64,000 nucleotides of DNA from Caldicellulosiruptor diazotrophicus (GCF_017347585.1 NZ_AP024480.1:1138001-1202000), one strand, 5' to 3'. Shown: positions 31,669 through 44,620, counted from the stretch's first letter. A program made the numbers and translations. The notes: generated from the letters alone by a model not told the origin.

Positions 31669-32973
31669 ATGGTGACAATGGATGAAATAGTTGCCCTTTG
31701 CAAACGTCGTGGATTTATATTCCAATCAAGCGAAATATACGGTGGACTTAATAGCTGCTGGGACTATGGTCCTCTTGGTGTTGAGATGAAAAATAATATA
31801 AAAAGACTGTGGTGGAAAGCAAACGTCCAGCTCAGAGACGATGTTGTGGGGCTTGACTCGAGCATCTTGATGAACCCAAAGGTGTGGGAAGCAAGCGGAC
31901 ACTTGAGTAATTTTGCCGACCCTATGGCTGACTGTAAGGTGTGCAAAAAAAGATGGAGAGTAGACCAGTTACAAGAATACAAATGTCCTGAATGCGGCGG
32001 TGAACTTACTGAGGCAAGGATGTTCAACCTTATGTTCAAAACATTTATGGGTCCTGTGGAGGACGAGTCTGCAGTAGTGTATTTGAGACCTGAAACAGCA
32101 CAAGGTATTTTTGTAAACTTTATTAACGTACAACAGACTATGAGAAAAAAACTTCCTTTTGGGATTGCTCAGATTGGTAAGTCGTTTAGAAATGAAATTA
32201 CGCCTGGTAACTTTATTTTCAGGACAAGAGAGTTTGAGCAGATGGAAATAGAGTATTTTGTAAAGCCAGGGACTGACGAATACTGGCACAAACACTGGAT
32301 TGAGCAAAGGATAAACTGGTATTACAAGCTGGGAATAAGAAAGGAGAACTTGAGAGTTCGTGAACATGGTAAGGATGAGCTTGCACACTATGCGAAAGCA
32401 TGTGTGGACATTGAATATTTATTCCCGATGGGATGGTCTGAACTTGAAGGTATTGCAAACAGAACCGATTTTGACTTGACACAGCATCAAAAATACAGTG
32501 GCGAAAATTTAACATACTTTGATGATGAGACAAAACAAAGGTATATTCCATATGTAATTGAGCCATCTGCGGGTGTGGACAGGTCTTTACTTGCATTTTT
32601 AATTGATGCATATGAATACCAGCAGATAGAGGAAGATGATTTTAGAGTAGTACTTCACCTTCATCCTGCGATTGCGCCTGTAAAAGCTGCTGTGTTCCCG
32701 CTTATGAAAAAAGAAGATCTTGTGAAAAAAGCAAGGGAAATTTACAATGAGCTTAAATACAAGTGGATTGTTCAATACGATGAGAGTGGTAGCATTGGCA
32801 AAAGATACAGACGCCAAGATGAGATAGGAACACCATTCGGGATCACGGTGGATTATCAGACTTTAGAAGATGAAACTGTTACGATAAGAGATAGAGATAC
32901 CATGGAGCAAGTGAGGGTGCATATAAAAGAAATAATTCCTTACCTTGAAGAAAAAATTGAGGTAAAGTTTTAA
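31669..32973 (+). CDS. glyS: glycyl-tRNA synthetase, dimeric single-chain type
   Basis: Class II enzyme of the eukaryote-like alpha2 type (glyQS). 434 aa, slightly shorter than many relatives. Motifs: [19 protein letters not shown] at the start, zinc-type cysteines CKVCKKRW...CPEC, motif 2 [21 protein letters not shown], motif 3 [11 protein letters not shown], and the anticodon-binding domain from about 335 to the end. No T-box leader fits in the 52-base gap upstream. A start one codon later (MDEIVALCK, 31678) is equally possible. Confidence 0.96.
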   Translation: MVTMDEIVALCKRRGFIFQSSEIYGGLNSCWDYGPLGVEMKNNIKRLWWKANVQLRDDVVGLDSSILMNPKVWEASGHLSNFADPMADCKVCKKRWRVDQLQEYKCPECGGELTEARMFNLMFKTFMGPVEDESAVVYLRPETAQGIFVNFINVQQTMRKKLPFGIAQIGKSFRNEITPGNFIFRTREFEQMEIEYFVKPGTDEYWHKHWIEQRINWYYKLGIRKENLRVREHGKDELAHYAKACVDIEYLFPMGWSELEGIANRTDFDLTQHQKYSGENLTYFDDETKQRYIPYVIEPSAGVDRSLLAFLIDAYEYQQIEEDDFRVVLHLHPAIAPVKAAVFPLMKKEDLVKKAREIYNELKYKWIVQYDESGSIGKRYRRQDEIGTPFGITVDYQTLEDETVTIRDRDTMEQVRVHIKEIIPYLEEKIEVKF

Positions 32974-33005
32974 ACAAAATATATTCTCAAACTGCAAAAA
33001 TATGC

Positions 33006-33011
33006 TATAAT
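33006..33011 (+). promoter_or_regulatory. extended -10 promoter of ppdK
   Basis: Consensus TATAAT preceded by TGC, an extended -10. The -35 region is weak (TTCTCA, 32984-32989, 16-base spacer). The leader to the TTG start at 33086 is about 70 bases and begins with the palindrome ATGTT-GT-AACAT (33017-33028). Confidence 0.6.
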
Positions 33012-33085
33012 ATTTTATGTTGTAACATGCCAAGTTTCACCTTTATATATCTTCCCTAATAAATTTCACATAGGAGGGATTTTAA

Positions 33086-35737
33086 TTGAGTAAAAAGAAA
33101 TACGTCTACATGTTCTATGAAGGAAACAAAGACATGCGAGAACTTCTTGGTGGAAAAGGAGCAAATCTTGCTGAGATGACAAATCTTGGACTCCCTGTTC
33201 CTCCTGGATTTACTGTCACAACAGAAGCTTGTACAAGATACTATGAAGAAGGCGAAAAGATAGCAGATGAGATTGTAGAAGAAATCTTTGAAAAACTTGC
33301 TGAACTAGAGAAGATCACAGGCAAGAAATTCGGTGATCCAAGCAATCCTCTTCTTGTCTCTGTTCGAAGCGGTGCAAGAGTTTCAATGCCAGGTATGATG
33401 GATACAATCCTCAACCTTGGTATCAATGATGAAGTTGTTGAAGGGTTGGCGAAGCTTACAAACAATGAGAGGTTCGCATACGACTCATACAGAAGATTCA
33501 TCCAGATGTTCTCTGACGTTGTTATGGGCATTGAAAAGAACAAGTTTGAAAAGATACTTGATGAAGTCAAAGAAAAGTATGGTGCAAAATACGACACAGA
33601 CTTGACAGCTGAGCATTTAAAAGAGGTTGTTGTAAAGTACAAAGATCTTTATAAAGCTGAAAAAGGTGAAGATTTCCCACAAGATCCCAAAGTTCAACTC
33701 TTAGAAGCGGTAAAAGCAGTTTTCAGGTCCTGGAACAACCCAAGAGCTATTGTATACAGAAGACTTAACGAGATCCCACACGATTGGGGAACAGCAGTAA
33801 ACGTTCAGATGATGGCATATGGCAACATGGGCAACGACTCTGGTACAGGCGTTGCATTTACAAGAAATCCTGCAACAGGTGAAAAAGAGCTTTATGGTGA
33901 GTTCTTGATGAACGCACAGGGTGAAGACGTTGTCGCAGGTATCAGAACACCACAGCCAATCTCTGCTTTGAAAGAGACAATGCCAGAGGTTTACCAGCAG
34001 CTTGCTGACATTGCAAAGAAGCTTGAAACATATTACAAAGACATGCAGGATATGGAGTTTACTATCGAAAGAGGCAAACTCTATATGCTTCAGACAAGAA
34101 ATGGTAAGAGAACTGCACAGGCAGCGCTTAAGATTGCAGTTGATATGGTGGAAGAAGGTCTTATCACAAAAGAAGAAGCAATGTTAAAAGTTGACCCCAA
34201 ACAGCTTGATACACTACTTCACCCGACATTTGAGCCAGATGCACTCAAAGCTGCAAAACCAATTGCAAAGGGTCTTCCTGCATCACCTGGTGCTGCAACA
34301 GGTAAGATTTATTTCACAGCTGAAGAAGCAAAAGCTGCTGTTGAAAGAGGAGAGAAGAAGGTTATTCTTGTTAGAACAGAAACATCTCCAGAGGACATTG
34401 AAGGTATGGTTGCAGCTCAGGGTATTTTGACATCAAGAGGTGGTATGACATCACATGCTGCAGTTGTTGCAAGAGGTATGGGTAAATGCTGTGTTGCAGG
34501 ATGTGGCGACATTACTATAAACGAAGAAGAGAAATATTTCACTACACCTGATGGAAAAGTTTATCGTGAAGGGGATTGGATTTCACTTGACGGTTCAACA
34601 GGATACGTATATGCTGGAGAACTTCCAACAAAAGAACCAGAGCTCACAGGTTATTTTGCAACATTTATGCAATGGGCTGACGAGATAAGAAAACTTAAAG
34701 TTAGAGCAAACGCAGATACACCAAGAGATGCTGCACAGGCAAGGAAGTTTGGTGCAGAGGGTATTGGTCTTTGCAGAACAGAGCATATGTTCTTTGAAGA
34801 AGATAGAATTCCTGCAATGAGAGAGATGATTGTTGCAAGAACAGAAGATCAAAGAAGAAAAGCTCTTGAGAAGCTTCTACCAATGCAAAGAGGAGACTTT
34901 GAAGCACTGTTCAGAGAAATGAAAGGTTACCCTGTTACAATAAGACTTTTAGACCCACCACTTCATGAATTCTTGCCGAAGGAAGATGATGCTATAAGAG
35001 AACTTGCAGCACAGATGGGCATCACCTTTGAAGAACTCAAGGCAATTGTACAGGGCTTACACGAGCTCAACCCAATGCTTGGACACAGAGGTTGCCGTTT
35101 GGCTGTAACATATCCAGAGATTGCTGAGATGCAGACAAGGGCTATTATCGAGGCAGCAATCAATGTAAAGAATGAAGGTATTGATGTTGTTCCTGAGATA
35201 ATGGTTCCTCTTGTTGGTGAACTCAAAGAGCTAAAATACATTAAAGATATTATCGTAAAGACAGCTGAAAAAGTTATGGAAGAAAAAGGTGTTAAGATTG
35301 AATACAAAGTTGGGACAATGATTGAGGTACCACGTGCAGCACTTACTGCTGATGAGATTGCAAAAGAAGCTGAGTTCTTCTCATTTGGTACAAATGACTT
35401 GACACAAATGACATTTGGTTTTTCCAGAGACGACATTGGTAAGTTCTTAAATGACTACTTTGAAAAGAAGATATTCGAAACAGACCCGTTTGCAAGACTT
35501 GATGAAAAAGGTGTTGGCAAACTCATAAAGATGGCTGCAGAACTTGGAAGAGCAACAAGACCAGACATCAAACTTGGTATCTGCGGTGAGCATGGTGGCG
35601 ATCCATCCAGCATAGAGTTCTGCCACAACGTAGGGCTTGACTATGTATCATGTTCACCATTCAGAGTACCAATTGCAAGACTTGCTGCAGCACAGGCTCA
35701 AGTAAAATCAAAGATGAAGGCATTTATTGATAAATAA
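33086..35737 (+). CDS. ppdK: pyruvate, phosphate dikinase
   Basis: Interconverts PEP + AMP + PPi and pyruvate + ATP + Pi. In anaerobic thermophiles it often works in the glycolytic direction and uses PPi. 883 aa, full length: ATP-grasp domain ([21 protein letters not shown]), phosphohistidine domain with H457 in [13 protein letters not shown], and the PEP/pyruvate barrel with [14 protein letters not shown] and [11 protein letters not shown] start 7 bases after AGGAGGG. Own promoter and terminator. It sits just before the cggR glycolytic operon, of which it is the metabolic continuation. Confidence 0.98.
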   Translation: MSKKKYVYMFYEGNKDMRELLGGKGANLAEMTNLGLPVPPGFTVTTEACTRYYEEGEKIADEIVEEIFEKLAELEKITGKKFGDPSNPLLVSVRSGARVSMPGMMDTILNLGINDEVVEGLAKLTNNERFAYDSYRRFIQMFSDVVMGIEKNKFEKILDEVKEKYGAKYDTDLTAEHLKEVVVKYKDLYKAEKGEDFPQDPKVQLLEAVKAVFRSWNNPRAIVYRRLNEIPHDWGTAVNVQMMAYGNMGNDSGTGVAFTRNPATGEKELYGEFLMNAQGEDVVAGIRTPQPISALKETMPEVYQQLADIAKKLETYYKDMQDMEFTIERGKLYMLQTRNGKRTAQAALKIAVDMVEEGLITKEEAMLKVDPKQLDTLLHPTFEPDALKAAKPIAKGLPASPGAATGKIYFTAEEAKAAVERGEKKVILVRTETSPEDIEGMVAAQGILTSRGGMTSHAAVVARGMGKCCVAGCGDITINEEEKYFTTPDGKVYREGDWISLDGSTGYVYAGELPTKEPELTGYFATFMQWADEIRKLKVRANADTPRDAAQARKFGAEGIGLCRTEHMFFEEDRIPAMREMIVARTEDQRRKALEKLLPMQRGDFEALFREMKGYPVTIRLLDPPLHEFLPKEDDAIRELAAQMGITFEELKAIVQGLHELNPMLGHRGCRLAVTYPEIAEMQTRAIIEAAINVKNEGIDVVPEIMVPLVGELKELKYIKDIIVKTAEKVMEEKGVKIEYKVGTMIEVPRAALTADEIAKEAEFFSFGTNDLTQMTFGFSRDDIGKFLNDYFEKKIFETDPFARLDEKGVGKLIKMAAELGRATRPDIKLGICGEHGGDPSSIEFCHNVGLDYVSCSPFRVPIARLAAAQAQVKSKMKAFIDK

Positions 35738-35756
35738 AACTATTGTGAAGAGGAGT

Positions 35757-35792
35757 AGAGGAAGGCAAAAAAATGCCTTCCTCTGCTTTTTT
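35757..35792 (+). terminator. terminator of ppdK
   Basis: Eleven-base perfect stem AGAGGAAGGCA (35757-35767) with TGCCTTCCTCT (35774-35784), A-rich 6-base loop, then GC and a run of seven T. Confidence 0.92.
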
Positions 35793-35805
35793 TGTATGTA
35801 TACAC

Positions 35806-35833
35806 TTGAATGGAAATAAAAAAATGGTATAAT
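35806..35833 (+). promoter_or_regulatory. SigA promoter of the glycolytic operon
   Basis: TTGAAT (35806-35811), 16-base spacer, consensus TATAAT (35828-35833). Transcription would start near 35840, at the first base of the CggR operator. Confidence 0.8.
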
Positions 35834-35838
35834 ATTAT

Positions 35839-35876
35839 TGGGACTAAAAAGCAAGGTATGTGGATAAATTTGTCCC
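35839..35876 (+). promoter_or_regulatory. CggR operator
   Basis: The Bacillus operator is CGGGAC-N6-TGTC, N4, CGGGAC-N6-TGTC. Here TGGGAC (35839-35844) and TGTC (35871-35874) lie exactly at the outer positions of that 36-base pattern, while the two inner elements are degenerate. GGGAC and GTCCC also form an inverted repeat. It lies just downstream of the -10, where a bound repressor would block elongation. Confidence 0.6.
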
Positions 35877-35895
35877 ACTGGAGAATGAGAGAGTT

Positions 35896-36918
35896 ATGGA
35901 AAGTTATTTTGAATCTATAAATAAAATTGCTCCTGAAATTGTTGAAATTATTGAAAGAAGATATGAGATTCTCAAAAATATTAGCTATTATCAACCAATT
36001 GGCCGAAGAGTTCTTGCAGAAAGACTTAGTCTCACTGAAAGATTTGTTAGAAATGAAATAGACATATTAAGAAATTTAGGATTCATAAATGTAACTGAAA
36101 ATGGCATGTTTTTAACAAATGAAGGTAAAGAGATTCTTGAAAAACTTTCTAACATAGTATATGATATAAAGGGATTAGAAGAAGTAAGAGCAAAGGTAAA
36201 AGAAATTTTAAGAGCAAAAGATGTTTACATTGTCCCAGGAGATGCTGATTTGAACCATTACGTACTAAAAGAGATTGGAATTTTGGCGAGCAAGGTTGTC
36301 ATGTCGTTGTTAGAAAATGTAAAGATAATTGCAGTGACAGGTGGACAAACAGTAAAAGAGGTTGTTGACAATTTCCCAGCGTGTTCTTTTAGAGACATAT
36401 TGGTTGTTCCAGCTAGAGGCGGGATAGGGCAGGAAGTAGAAAAGCAGGCAAATACACTTGCGGCAAACTTAGCAAAAAAGATAAACGGTAGTTATAAGCT
36501 TCTTCATTTACCTGATACAATGGATGAAGAGGTTTATAATCTTTTGATTAAAAAAGAAGAGGTTCAAGAAGTTCTGAATGATATTAACAGTGCAGATATG
36601 CTTATATTTGGGATAGGAAATGCAATTGAAATGGCTAAACGAAGGAAGTTGAGTGAGGATTTAATAGAAAAACTTGAAAAGTTTGGAGCAATCGGCGAAA
36701 TATTTGGGTATTATTTTAATAAATCTGGCAAGATTGTGTATTCAACCACTACAATAGGTATAAAACTTGAAAAAATAAAAAACATTAAATATATGATAGG
36801 AGTTGCAGGTGGGTCACACAAAGCAGAAGCGATTTTATCGCTTGGGGAGATAAAAAACACTACTATATTTGTTATTGACGAAGGTATTGCTAAAAGAATT
36901 ATAAGTTTAGAAAAGTAA
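35896..36918 (+). CDS. cggR: central glycolytic genes regulator
   Basis: SorC/DeoR-type repressor of the gap operon; in Bacillus it is released by fructose-1,6-bisphosphate. The winged helix is at 18-75 (RRYEILKNISYYQPIGRRVLA), followed by a sugar-phosphate isomerase-like effector domain with AVTGGQTVKEV, VPARGGIGQEVE and GVAGGSHKAEAI. An in-frame GTG at 35860 would begin inside the operator; the ATG at 35896 gives 340 aa, the length of Bacillus CggR, and its first 26 residues align without gaps. First gene of cggR-gap-pgk/tpi-gpmI-eno. Confidence 0.93.
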   Translation: MESYFESINKIAPEIVEIIERRYEILKNISYYQPIGRRVLAERLSLTERFVRNEIDILRNLGFINVTENGMFLTNEGKEILEKLSNIVYDIKGLEEVRAKVKEILRAKDVYIVPGDADLNHYVLKEIGILASKVVMSLLENVKIIAVTGGQTVKEVVDNFPACSFRDILVVPARGGIGQEVEKQANTLAANLAKKINGSYKLLHLPDTMDEEVYNLLIKKEEVQEVLNDINSADMLIFGIGNAIEMAKRRKLSEDLIEKLEKFGAIGEIFGYYFNKSGKIVYSTTTIGIKLEKIKNIKYMIGVAGGSHKAEAILSLGEIKNTTIFVIDEGIAKRIISLEK

Positions 36919-36940
36919 AATAAACGGCATGTTGGTAAAA

Positions 36941-36971
36941 ACACTGCAAGAGCAGGCAGCTTTTGCAGTGT
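36941..36971 (+). other. intercistronic hairpin between cggR and gap
   Basis: Outer stem ACACTGCAA (36941-36949) with TTGCAGTGT (36963-36971); the inner AGC and GCT extend it. An A-rich stretch, not a U-tract, follows on the + strand, so read-through is expected. In Bacillus the cggR-gapA transcript is cut near this point and a stem-loop protects gapA mRNA; the same use here is inference. Confidence 0.7.
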
Positions 36972-37002
36972 AAAAATAAAAAAAATAATGAAGGGATGGT
37001 AG

Positions 37003-38022
<1,020 letters not shown>

Positions 38023-38044
38023 TTTAAATAAAGAAACAGCTTCT

Positions 38045-38097
38045 AAGACTGGTCCGGGAAAGATTGTATGACAGCAAATATCTTCCGGACCAGTCTT
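38045..38097 (+). other. long intercistronic hairpin between gap and pgk-tpi
   Basis: Thirteen-base perfect stem AAGACTGGTCCGG (38045-38057) with CCGGACCAGTCTT (38085-38097), extended inward by GAAAGAT/ATCTTC with one bulge. GATTTGAAAAAT follows, so it is no canonical terminator. Together with the hairpin before gap it encloses that gene. Confidence 0.75.
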
Positions 38098-38130
38098 GAT
38101 TTGAAAAATATATTTTGGGGTGATTGAAAC

Positions 38131-40083
38131 ATGCCAAGGTTTAATAAAAAAACAATAAGAGATATAGATGTTTCTAATAAAAGAGTTTTAGTAAGAGTCG
38201 ACTTTAACGTTCCGCAGGATGAAAATGGTAATATTACAGATGATAGAAGAATAAAAGAGGCTCTTCCAACAATAAAGTATCTTATTGACCATAATGCAAA
38301 GGTAATACTAGTATCTCATCTGGGAAGACCAAAAGGCAAATTTGACCCGAAATACTCGATGGCTCCTGTTGCAAAAAGACTTTCTGAGCTTCTCGGCAAA
38401 GAAGTTGTTCTTGCAAAAGACGTTATAGGCGATGATGCGAAAAAATGTGTTGAGCAAATGAAAGAAGGAGATGTAGTTCTTCTTGAAAATGTCAGATTCC
38501 ACAAAGAAGAAGAAGAAAATGATAGAGAATTTGCAAAGGCCTTAGCATCGCTTGCAGACATTTATGTCAATGACGCATTTGGTACAGCTCATAGAGCACA
38601 TGCATCAACAGCAGGTGTCGCAGAGTTCTTACCAGCAGTTGCTGGATTTTTGATGGAAAAAGAGATAGAAATGCTTGGCAATGCTCTTGTAAATCCGCAA
38701 AGACCCTTTGTTGCAATCTTGGGTGGCGCAAAAGTATCTGACAAAATTGGGGTTATTACAAATCTTCTTGAAAAGGTTGATAGCCTCTTAATTGGCGGTG
38801 CAATGGCTTATACCTTCTTGAAGGCAAAAGGATATAAAATCGGGAAGTCAAAATGCGAAGATGATAAGCTTGATGTTGCAAGAGAGATAATGAAAAAGGC
38901 AGAGGAAAAAGGAGTAAACCTTCTGCTGCCTGTTGGAAGCATAGTAGCAAAAGAGTTTAAAAATGATACAGAGTTTATGTACGTACCATCAGATGCAATG
39001 CCAGACGATATGATGGGTATGGACATAGGGAATACCACAATTGAGCTTTTCTCAAAAGAGATAAAGAAGGCAAAGACCATTGTTTGGAACGGACCAATGG
39101 GTGTATTTGAATTTCCAAACTTTGCAAAGGGAACAGAAGCTATCGCAAGAGCTGTTGCTGAAGCAGTTGAAGAAAATGGCGCAATTGCAATTATCGGTGG
39201 TGGAGACTCTGCGGCTGCTGTTGAAAAACTGGGGTTTGCTGATAAGATGACACATATTTCAACAGGTGGCGGTGCTTCATTAGAGTTCTTGGAAGGCAAA
39301 GTTTTACCAGGTATTGCATGTCTTCTTGATAAAAATCCAAGAAAAAAGATAATCGCAGCAAACTGGAAGATGAACAAGACTCCTATTGAGGCGAAAGAGT
39401 TTGTTGAAGAGCTGAAAAAATATATTGATGATGTTCAGGCAGAAGTAGTTATCTGTGCTCCATCAATTCTTGTTCCTTATGTCAAAGAAGCAATAGAAGG
39501 AACAAATATAAAACTTGGAACACAAAACATGTTCTATGAAGAAAAAGGTGCATATACAGGTGAGATCTCAGGTCCCATGTTAAAGGAAGTTGGAGTTGAA
39601 TATGTGGTAATTGGTCACTCTGAAAGAAGGCAGTACTTTGGCGAAACTGATGAGATTGTGAACAAGAAAGTGTTAGCAGCGCTCAAGTTCGGTATCAAGC
39701 CTATTGTATGTGTTGGTGAGACACTTAAGCAAAGAGAATATGGTATTACAGATGAGCTTGTAAGGCTTCAGGTCAAGATAGCACTAAATGGTGTCTCAAA
39801 AGAAGATGTTGAAAAGGTTGTCATTGCATATGAGCCTATCTGGGCAATAGGCACAGGTAAGAATGCAACACCTGAAGAGGCTAATAGAGTAATTGGGGTT
39901 ATCAGAAGTGTAATTGCAGAGATTTACGATGAAGATACTGCCCAGAAAGTGAGAATTCAGTATGGTGGTAGTGTAAACTCTGCAAATTCAGCTGACATTT
40001 TCAATATGCCAGAGATTGATGGAGGCTTAGTTGGCGGTGCAAGCCTTAATGCTCAGGAATTTGCAAAGATATTACACTACTAA
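38131..40083 (+). CDS. pgk-tpiA: bifunctional phosphoglycerate kinase / triosephosphate isomerase
   Basis: One 650-aa frame. Residues 1-398 are a complete PGK ([57 protein letters not shown]); residues 405-650 are a complete TIM barrel ([16 protein letters not shown] with the electrophilic His, [11 protein letters not shown] with the base Glu, YGGSVN). The linker is only about LLDKNPRKK. The order matches the Thermotoga maritima PGK-TIM fusion. At the junction the frame contains the slippery heptamer A_AAA_AAG (39342-39348); a -1 slip would end at TGA 39387-39389 after 13 more codons and give free PGK of about 419 aa. No start codon suits a separate TPI. Confidence 0.97.
   Translation: MPRFNKKTIRDIDVSNKRVLVRVDFNVPQDENGNITDDRRIKEALPTIKYLIDHNAKVILVSHLGRPKGKFDPKYSMAPVAKRLSELLGKEVVLAKDVIGDDAKKCVEQMKEGDVVLLENVRFHKEEEENDREFAKALASLADIYVNDAFGTAHRAHASTAGVAEFLPAVAGFLMEKEIEMLGNALVNPQRPFVAILGGAKVSDKIGVITNLLEKVDSLLIGGAMAYTFLKAKGYKIGKSKCEDDKLDVAREIMKKAEEKGVNLLLPVGSIVAKEFKNDTEFMYVPSDAMPDDMMGMDIGNTTIELFSKEIKKAKTIVWNGPMGVFEFPNFAKGTEAIARAVAEAVEENGAIAIIGGGDSAAAVEKLGFADKMTHISTGGGASLEFLEGKVLPGIACLLDKNPRKKIIAANWKMNKTPIEAKEFVEELKKYIDDVQAEVVICAPSILVPYVKEAIEGTNIKLGTQNMFYEEKGAYTGEISGPMLKEVGVEYVVIGHSERRQYFGETDEIVNKKVLAALKFGIKPIVCVGETLKQREYGITDELVRLQVKIALNGVSKEDVEKVVIAYEPIWAIGTGKNATPEEANRVIGVIRSVIAEIYDEDTAQKVRIQYGGSVNSANSADIFNMPEIDGGLVGGASLNAQEFAKILHY
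39342..39348 (+). other. A_AAA_AAG slippery heptamer at the PGK/TPI junction
   Basis: The heptamer lies in the correct phase for -1 tandem slippage (last A of AGA, then AAA, AAG). The -1 frame stops at 39387-39389. I see no obvious Shine-Dalgarno-like or hairpin stimulator next to it, and such A-runs are frequent in AT-rich, Lys-rich genes. Confidence 0.4.
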
Positions 40084-40107
40084 TTATGGCAAGTAAAGGG
40101 GAATAAG

Positions 40108-41646
40108 ATGATGAAAAAACCTGTTGTTCTTATCATCATGGATGGTTGGGGTTATAATCCAAAGCAAGAGGGAAACGCCGTTGCTTTGGGTAAGACCCCC
40201 AACCTTGACCATTACGAAAAGAATTACCCATATACTTTGATTGGCAGCAGTGGCATGGACGTTGGTCTTCCTGAAGGTCAGATGGGAAATTCTGAAGTAG
40301 GTCATCTAAATTTAGGTGCTGGGAGAATTGTGTATCAAGAATTCACAAGGATAACAAAGTCAATTAAAGATGGTGACTTTTTTGAAAAAGAAGAGTTTTT
40401 AATGGCAATAGAGAATTGCAAAAAAAACAATTCATCCCTGCATTTAATGGGGCTTTTATCAGATGGCGGTGTCCACAGTCACAACACTCACCTTTATGCA
40501 CTTTTAGAGCTTGCAAAGAGGCATAATCTTGAAAAAGTATATGTTCATTGTTTTTTAGATGGGCGTGATGTCCCACCTTCAAGCGCAAAAATTTATATTG
40601 AAGAGCTTGAACAGAAGATGAAAGAAATAGGTTGTGGCAAGATTGCAACAGTGATGGGCAGATACTATGCAATGGACAGAGACAAAAGGTGGGAAAGAGT
40701 AGAAAAGGCTTATAATGCAATGGTTTTTGGTGAAGGTGAATATGCAAACTCAGGATTAGAGGCGGTTGAAAAGTCGTATGAAAAAGGTAATACTGATGAA
40801 TTTGTAATTCCGACTGTTGTACTTGAAAACGGGAAGCCTGTCGCAACAATAAATGAACATGACAGTATTATTTTCTTTAACTTTAGACCCGATAGAGCAA
40901 GACAAATCACAAGAGCATTTTGTGATGTTGAGTTTGACGGGTTTGAAAGGAAAAAGGGATATTTTGAAGTGTTCTTTGTATGCATGACCCAGTATGATGT
41001 GACAATAAAGAACTGTTATGTTGCTTTCAAACCAGAGAACTTAACAAACACTTTGGGAGAATACCTCAGCAAGTTAGGGTTAAAACAACTTCGAATTGCT
41101 GAGACAGAAAAGTACGCTCATGTCACCTTCTTCTTCAACGGCGGTGTGGAAGTACCAAATGTCGGAGAAGACAGGGTTTTGGTACCATCACCAAAGGTGG
41201 CAACATATGATCTTAAACCTGAGATGAGTGCTTATGAGGTAACCGAAGCTTTGCTTGAGAGGATAGAAAAAGATGAATATGATGTAATAATCTGCAACTA
41301 TGCAAATGGTGACATGGTAGGGCACACAGGCATTTTAGAGGCTGCTATAAAGGCTGTTGAGGCTGTAGATAGCTGCATAGGAAAAGTTGTGGATAAAGTG
41401 TTGCAAAAAGGCGGCGTTGCAATAATAACTGCTGACCATGGTAACTGCGAGCAGATGATTGATTATGAGACAGGCGAGCCTCATACAGCTCATACAACAA
41501 ATAAGGTGCCTTTGTATCTTGTTGGGTATGGCAATGTTAAATTAAGAGATGACGGAATTTTAGCAGACATTGCTCCGACAATCTTAGACATCTTAGGGTT
41601 AGAAAAGCCTTCAGAGATGAAAGGAAGTTCGCTTATTATTAAATAA
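40108..41646 (+). CDS. gpmI: 2,3-bisphosphoglycerate-independent phosphoglycerate mutase
   Basis: Interconverts 3- and 2-phosphoglycerate through a phosphoserine. 512 aa, two-metal alkaline-phosphatase fold: [10 protein letters not shown] (11-20), nucleophile S62 in [27 protein letters not shown], and metal ligands in ADHGNCEQM and [15 protein letters not shown] precedes two adjacent in-frame ATGs. Lies 24 bases behind pgk-tpi. Confidence 0.97.
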   Translation: MMKKPVVLIIMDGWGYNPKQEGNAVALGKTPNLDHYEKNYPYTLIGSSGMDVGLPEGQMGNSEVGHLNLGAGRIVYQEFTRITKSIKDGDFFEKEEFLMAIENCKKNNSSLHLMGLLSDGGVHSHNTHLYALLELAKRHNLEKVYVHCFLDGRDVPPSSAKIYIEELEQKMKEIGCGKIATVMGRYYAMDRDKRWERVEKAYNAMVFGEGEYANSGLEAVEKSYEKGNTDEFVIPTVVLENGKPVATINEHDSIIFFNFRPDRARQITRAFCDVEFDGFERKKGYFEVFFVCMTQYDVTIKNCYVAFKPENLTNTLGEYLSKLGLKQLRIAETEKYAHVTFFFNGGVEVPNVGEDRVLVPSPKVATYDLKPEMSAYEVTEALLERIEKDEYDVIICNYANGDMVGHTGILEAAIKAVEAVDSCIGKVVDKVLQKGGVAIITADHGNCEQMIDYETGEPHTAHTTNKVPLYLVGYGNVKLRDDGILADIAPTILDILGLEKPSEMKGSSLIIK

Positions 41647-41658
41647 ATTCATTTATAG

Positions 41659-42999
<1,341 letters not shown>

Positions 43000-43050
43000 C
43001 TCCACAAAAGTCCAAAGATAAGTTTTTGGATTCACAATGGAATAAAGAGA

Positions 43051-43080
43051 GAGGGGAAGTGTTGAACTTTCCCTCTTTTC
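43051..43080 (+). terminator. terminator of the glycolytic operon
   Basis: GAGGGGAAGT (43051-43060) pairs with ACTTTCCCTC (43066-43075), one G-U pair, 5-base loop, then TTTTCATTTTATAAT. Confidence 0.85.
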
Positions 43081-43142
43081 ATTTTATAATATATTCAAAC
43101 TGATTTTGTTGTGAATTTTGTTTGAATCTTTTAGAAATTGTG

Positions 43143-43158
43143 TTGAAACAAGTTTCAA
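43143..43158 (+). promoter_or_regulatory. palindromic operator candidate at uxaC
   Basis: Perfect inverted repeat TTGAAAC-AA-GTTTCAA that touches the AAGGAGGT ribosome site (43157-43164). A repressor here would block both transcript elongation and access to the start. LacI- or GntR-type hexuronate regulators use sites of this form; no regulator gene is adjacent. Confidence 0.5.
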
Positions 43159-43172
43159 GGAGGTTTGGAAAG

Positions 43173-44567
43173 ATGAAAAGATTTATGGATGAGGACTTTC
43201 TCTTGAATAACCAGACTGCTAAAGTGCTGTACGAAAAATATGCAAAGTATATGCCAATTGTAGATTTCCACTGTCATTTAAACCCAAAGGAAATTTATGA
43301 AAATAAGAGGTTTAAAAACATAACAGAGGTTTGGCTTGGAGGAGACCATTACAAGTGGAGGCTTATGAGAGCAAACGGAATTGAAGAAAAGTATATAACA
43401 GGAGATGCAGATGACTATGAAAAGTTCTTGGCATGGGCAAAGACCATTCCAATGGCAATAGGAAACCCAATTTATCATTGGACACATTTAGAACTTAAAA
43501 GATATTTTGGAATAGATGATATATTGAATGAAAAATCTGCACCTATCATTTGGGAAAAGACAAACAAAGTTCTAAAAGATCTTGGTGCAAGAGATATAAT
43601 TTTAAAGTCCAATGTAGAATTAATCTGCACAACAGACGACCCTGTTGATACACTTGAGTATCATTTAAAACTGAAAGAAGATAAAGACTTCAATGTCAAA
43701 GTTTATCCTACTTTCAGACCTGACAAGGGTGTGAATATCGAAAGAGAAACCTTCATCCCGTGGGTAGAAAAACTTGGGAAAGTTTATGGAAAAAAGATAG
43801 AAAGCTATGATGAGTTTTTAAATGCCTTAAGGGCAAGAGCAGAGTTTTTCCACTCTGTGGGGTGTCGCATCTCAGACCATGCTATTGACGATATGGTTTT
43901 TGCCGATGCATCTTTTGATGAAGTAGCTAATATTTTCAAAAAAGCTTTAGCCGGTGAGAAACTAACAGAAATTGAAGTTGCGAAATATAAAACGTATACA
44001 TTAAGGTTCTTAGGGAAAGTTTATTCAAATCTTGGCTGGGCAATGCAGCTTCATATAAATGCTCTGAGAAACAACAACACACGAATGTTCAATATTTTGG
44101 GGCCTGACACAGGATATGATTCAATAAATGATAATCAAGTAGCTATTGCACTTGTTAAATTACTTGATTCATTAGAGAAAGAAAACTCTTTGCCAAAAAC
44201 AATTTTGTATTCTTTAAATCCAAAAGACAACTATGTTCTTGCAACAATCATGGGATCTTTCCAAGGTGGTGGAATTCCTGGCAAGATGCAACTTGGTGCA
44301 GCTTGGTGGTTCAATGATAGCAAAGACGGAAACCTTCAGCAGATGAAAGACCTTGCAAATCTTGGGCTTTTGAGCCGATTTGTTGGAATGGTAACAGATT
44401 CTCGAAGCTTTCTGTCTTATGCAAGACATGAATACTTTAGAAGACTTCTTTGCAATTTGATTGGCAAGTGGGTAGAAAACGGCGAATATCCTTATGATTT
44501 GGAAACACTTAGCAAAATAGTTCAGGGCATTTGTTATTATAATGCAAAAGAGTATTTTGGGTTTTAA
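43173..44567 (+). CDS. uxaC: glucuronate (uronate) isomerase
   Basis: Isomerises glucuronate to fructuronate and galacturonate to tagaturonate, first step of hexuronate use from xylan side chains and pectin. 464 aa from the ATG at 43173, which has AAGGAGGT 8 bases upstream and gives the typical start MKRFMDEDFLLNN; a longer TTG frame from 43122 runs through the ribosome site. VDFHCHLNPKEI carries the metal-binding His pair; HSVGCRISDHAID and LTDSRSF-type MVTDSRSFLSYARHEYFRR are family signatures. Monocistronic, with its own terminator. Confidence 0.96.
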   Translation: MKRFMDEDFLLNNQTAKVLYEKYAKYMPIVDFHCHLNPKEIYENKRFKNITEVWLGGDHYKWRLMRANGIEEKYITGDADDYEKFLAWAKTIPMAIGNPIYHWTHLELKRYFGIDDILNEKSAPIIWEKTNKVLKDLGARDIILKSNVELICTTDDPVDTLEYHLKLKEDKDFNVKVYPTFRPDKGVNIERETFIPWVEKLGKVYGKKIESYDEFLNALRARAEFFHSVGCRISDHAIDDMVFADASFDEVANIFKKALAGEKLTEIEVAKYKTYTLRFLGKVYSNLGWAMQLHINALRNNNTRMFNILGPDTGYDSINDNQVAIALVKLLDSLEKENSLPKTILYSLNPKDNYVLATIMGSFQGGGIPGKMQLGAAWWFNDSKDGNLQQMKDLANLGLLSRFVGMVTDSRSFLSYARHEYFRRLLCNLIGKWVENGEYPYDLETLSKIVQGICYYNAKEYFGF

Positions 44568-44585
44568 AAGATAGATGAAGAGGAC

Positions 44586-44620
44586 ATAGGGTGGAATTGT
44601 ATATTCCACCCTATTTTTAT
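44586..44620 (+). terminator. terminator of uxaC
   Basis: Twelve-base perfect stem ATAGGGTGGAAT (44586-44597) with ATTCCACCCTAT (44603-44614), 5-base loop, then TTTTTAT. Confidence 0.92.
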
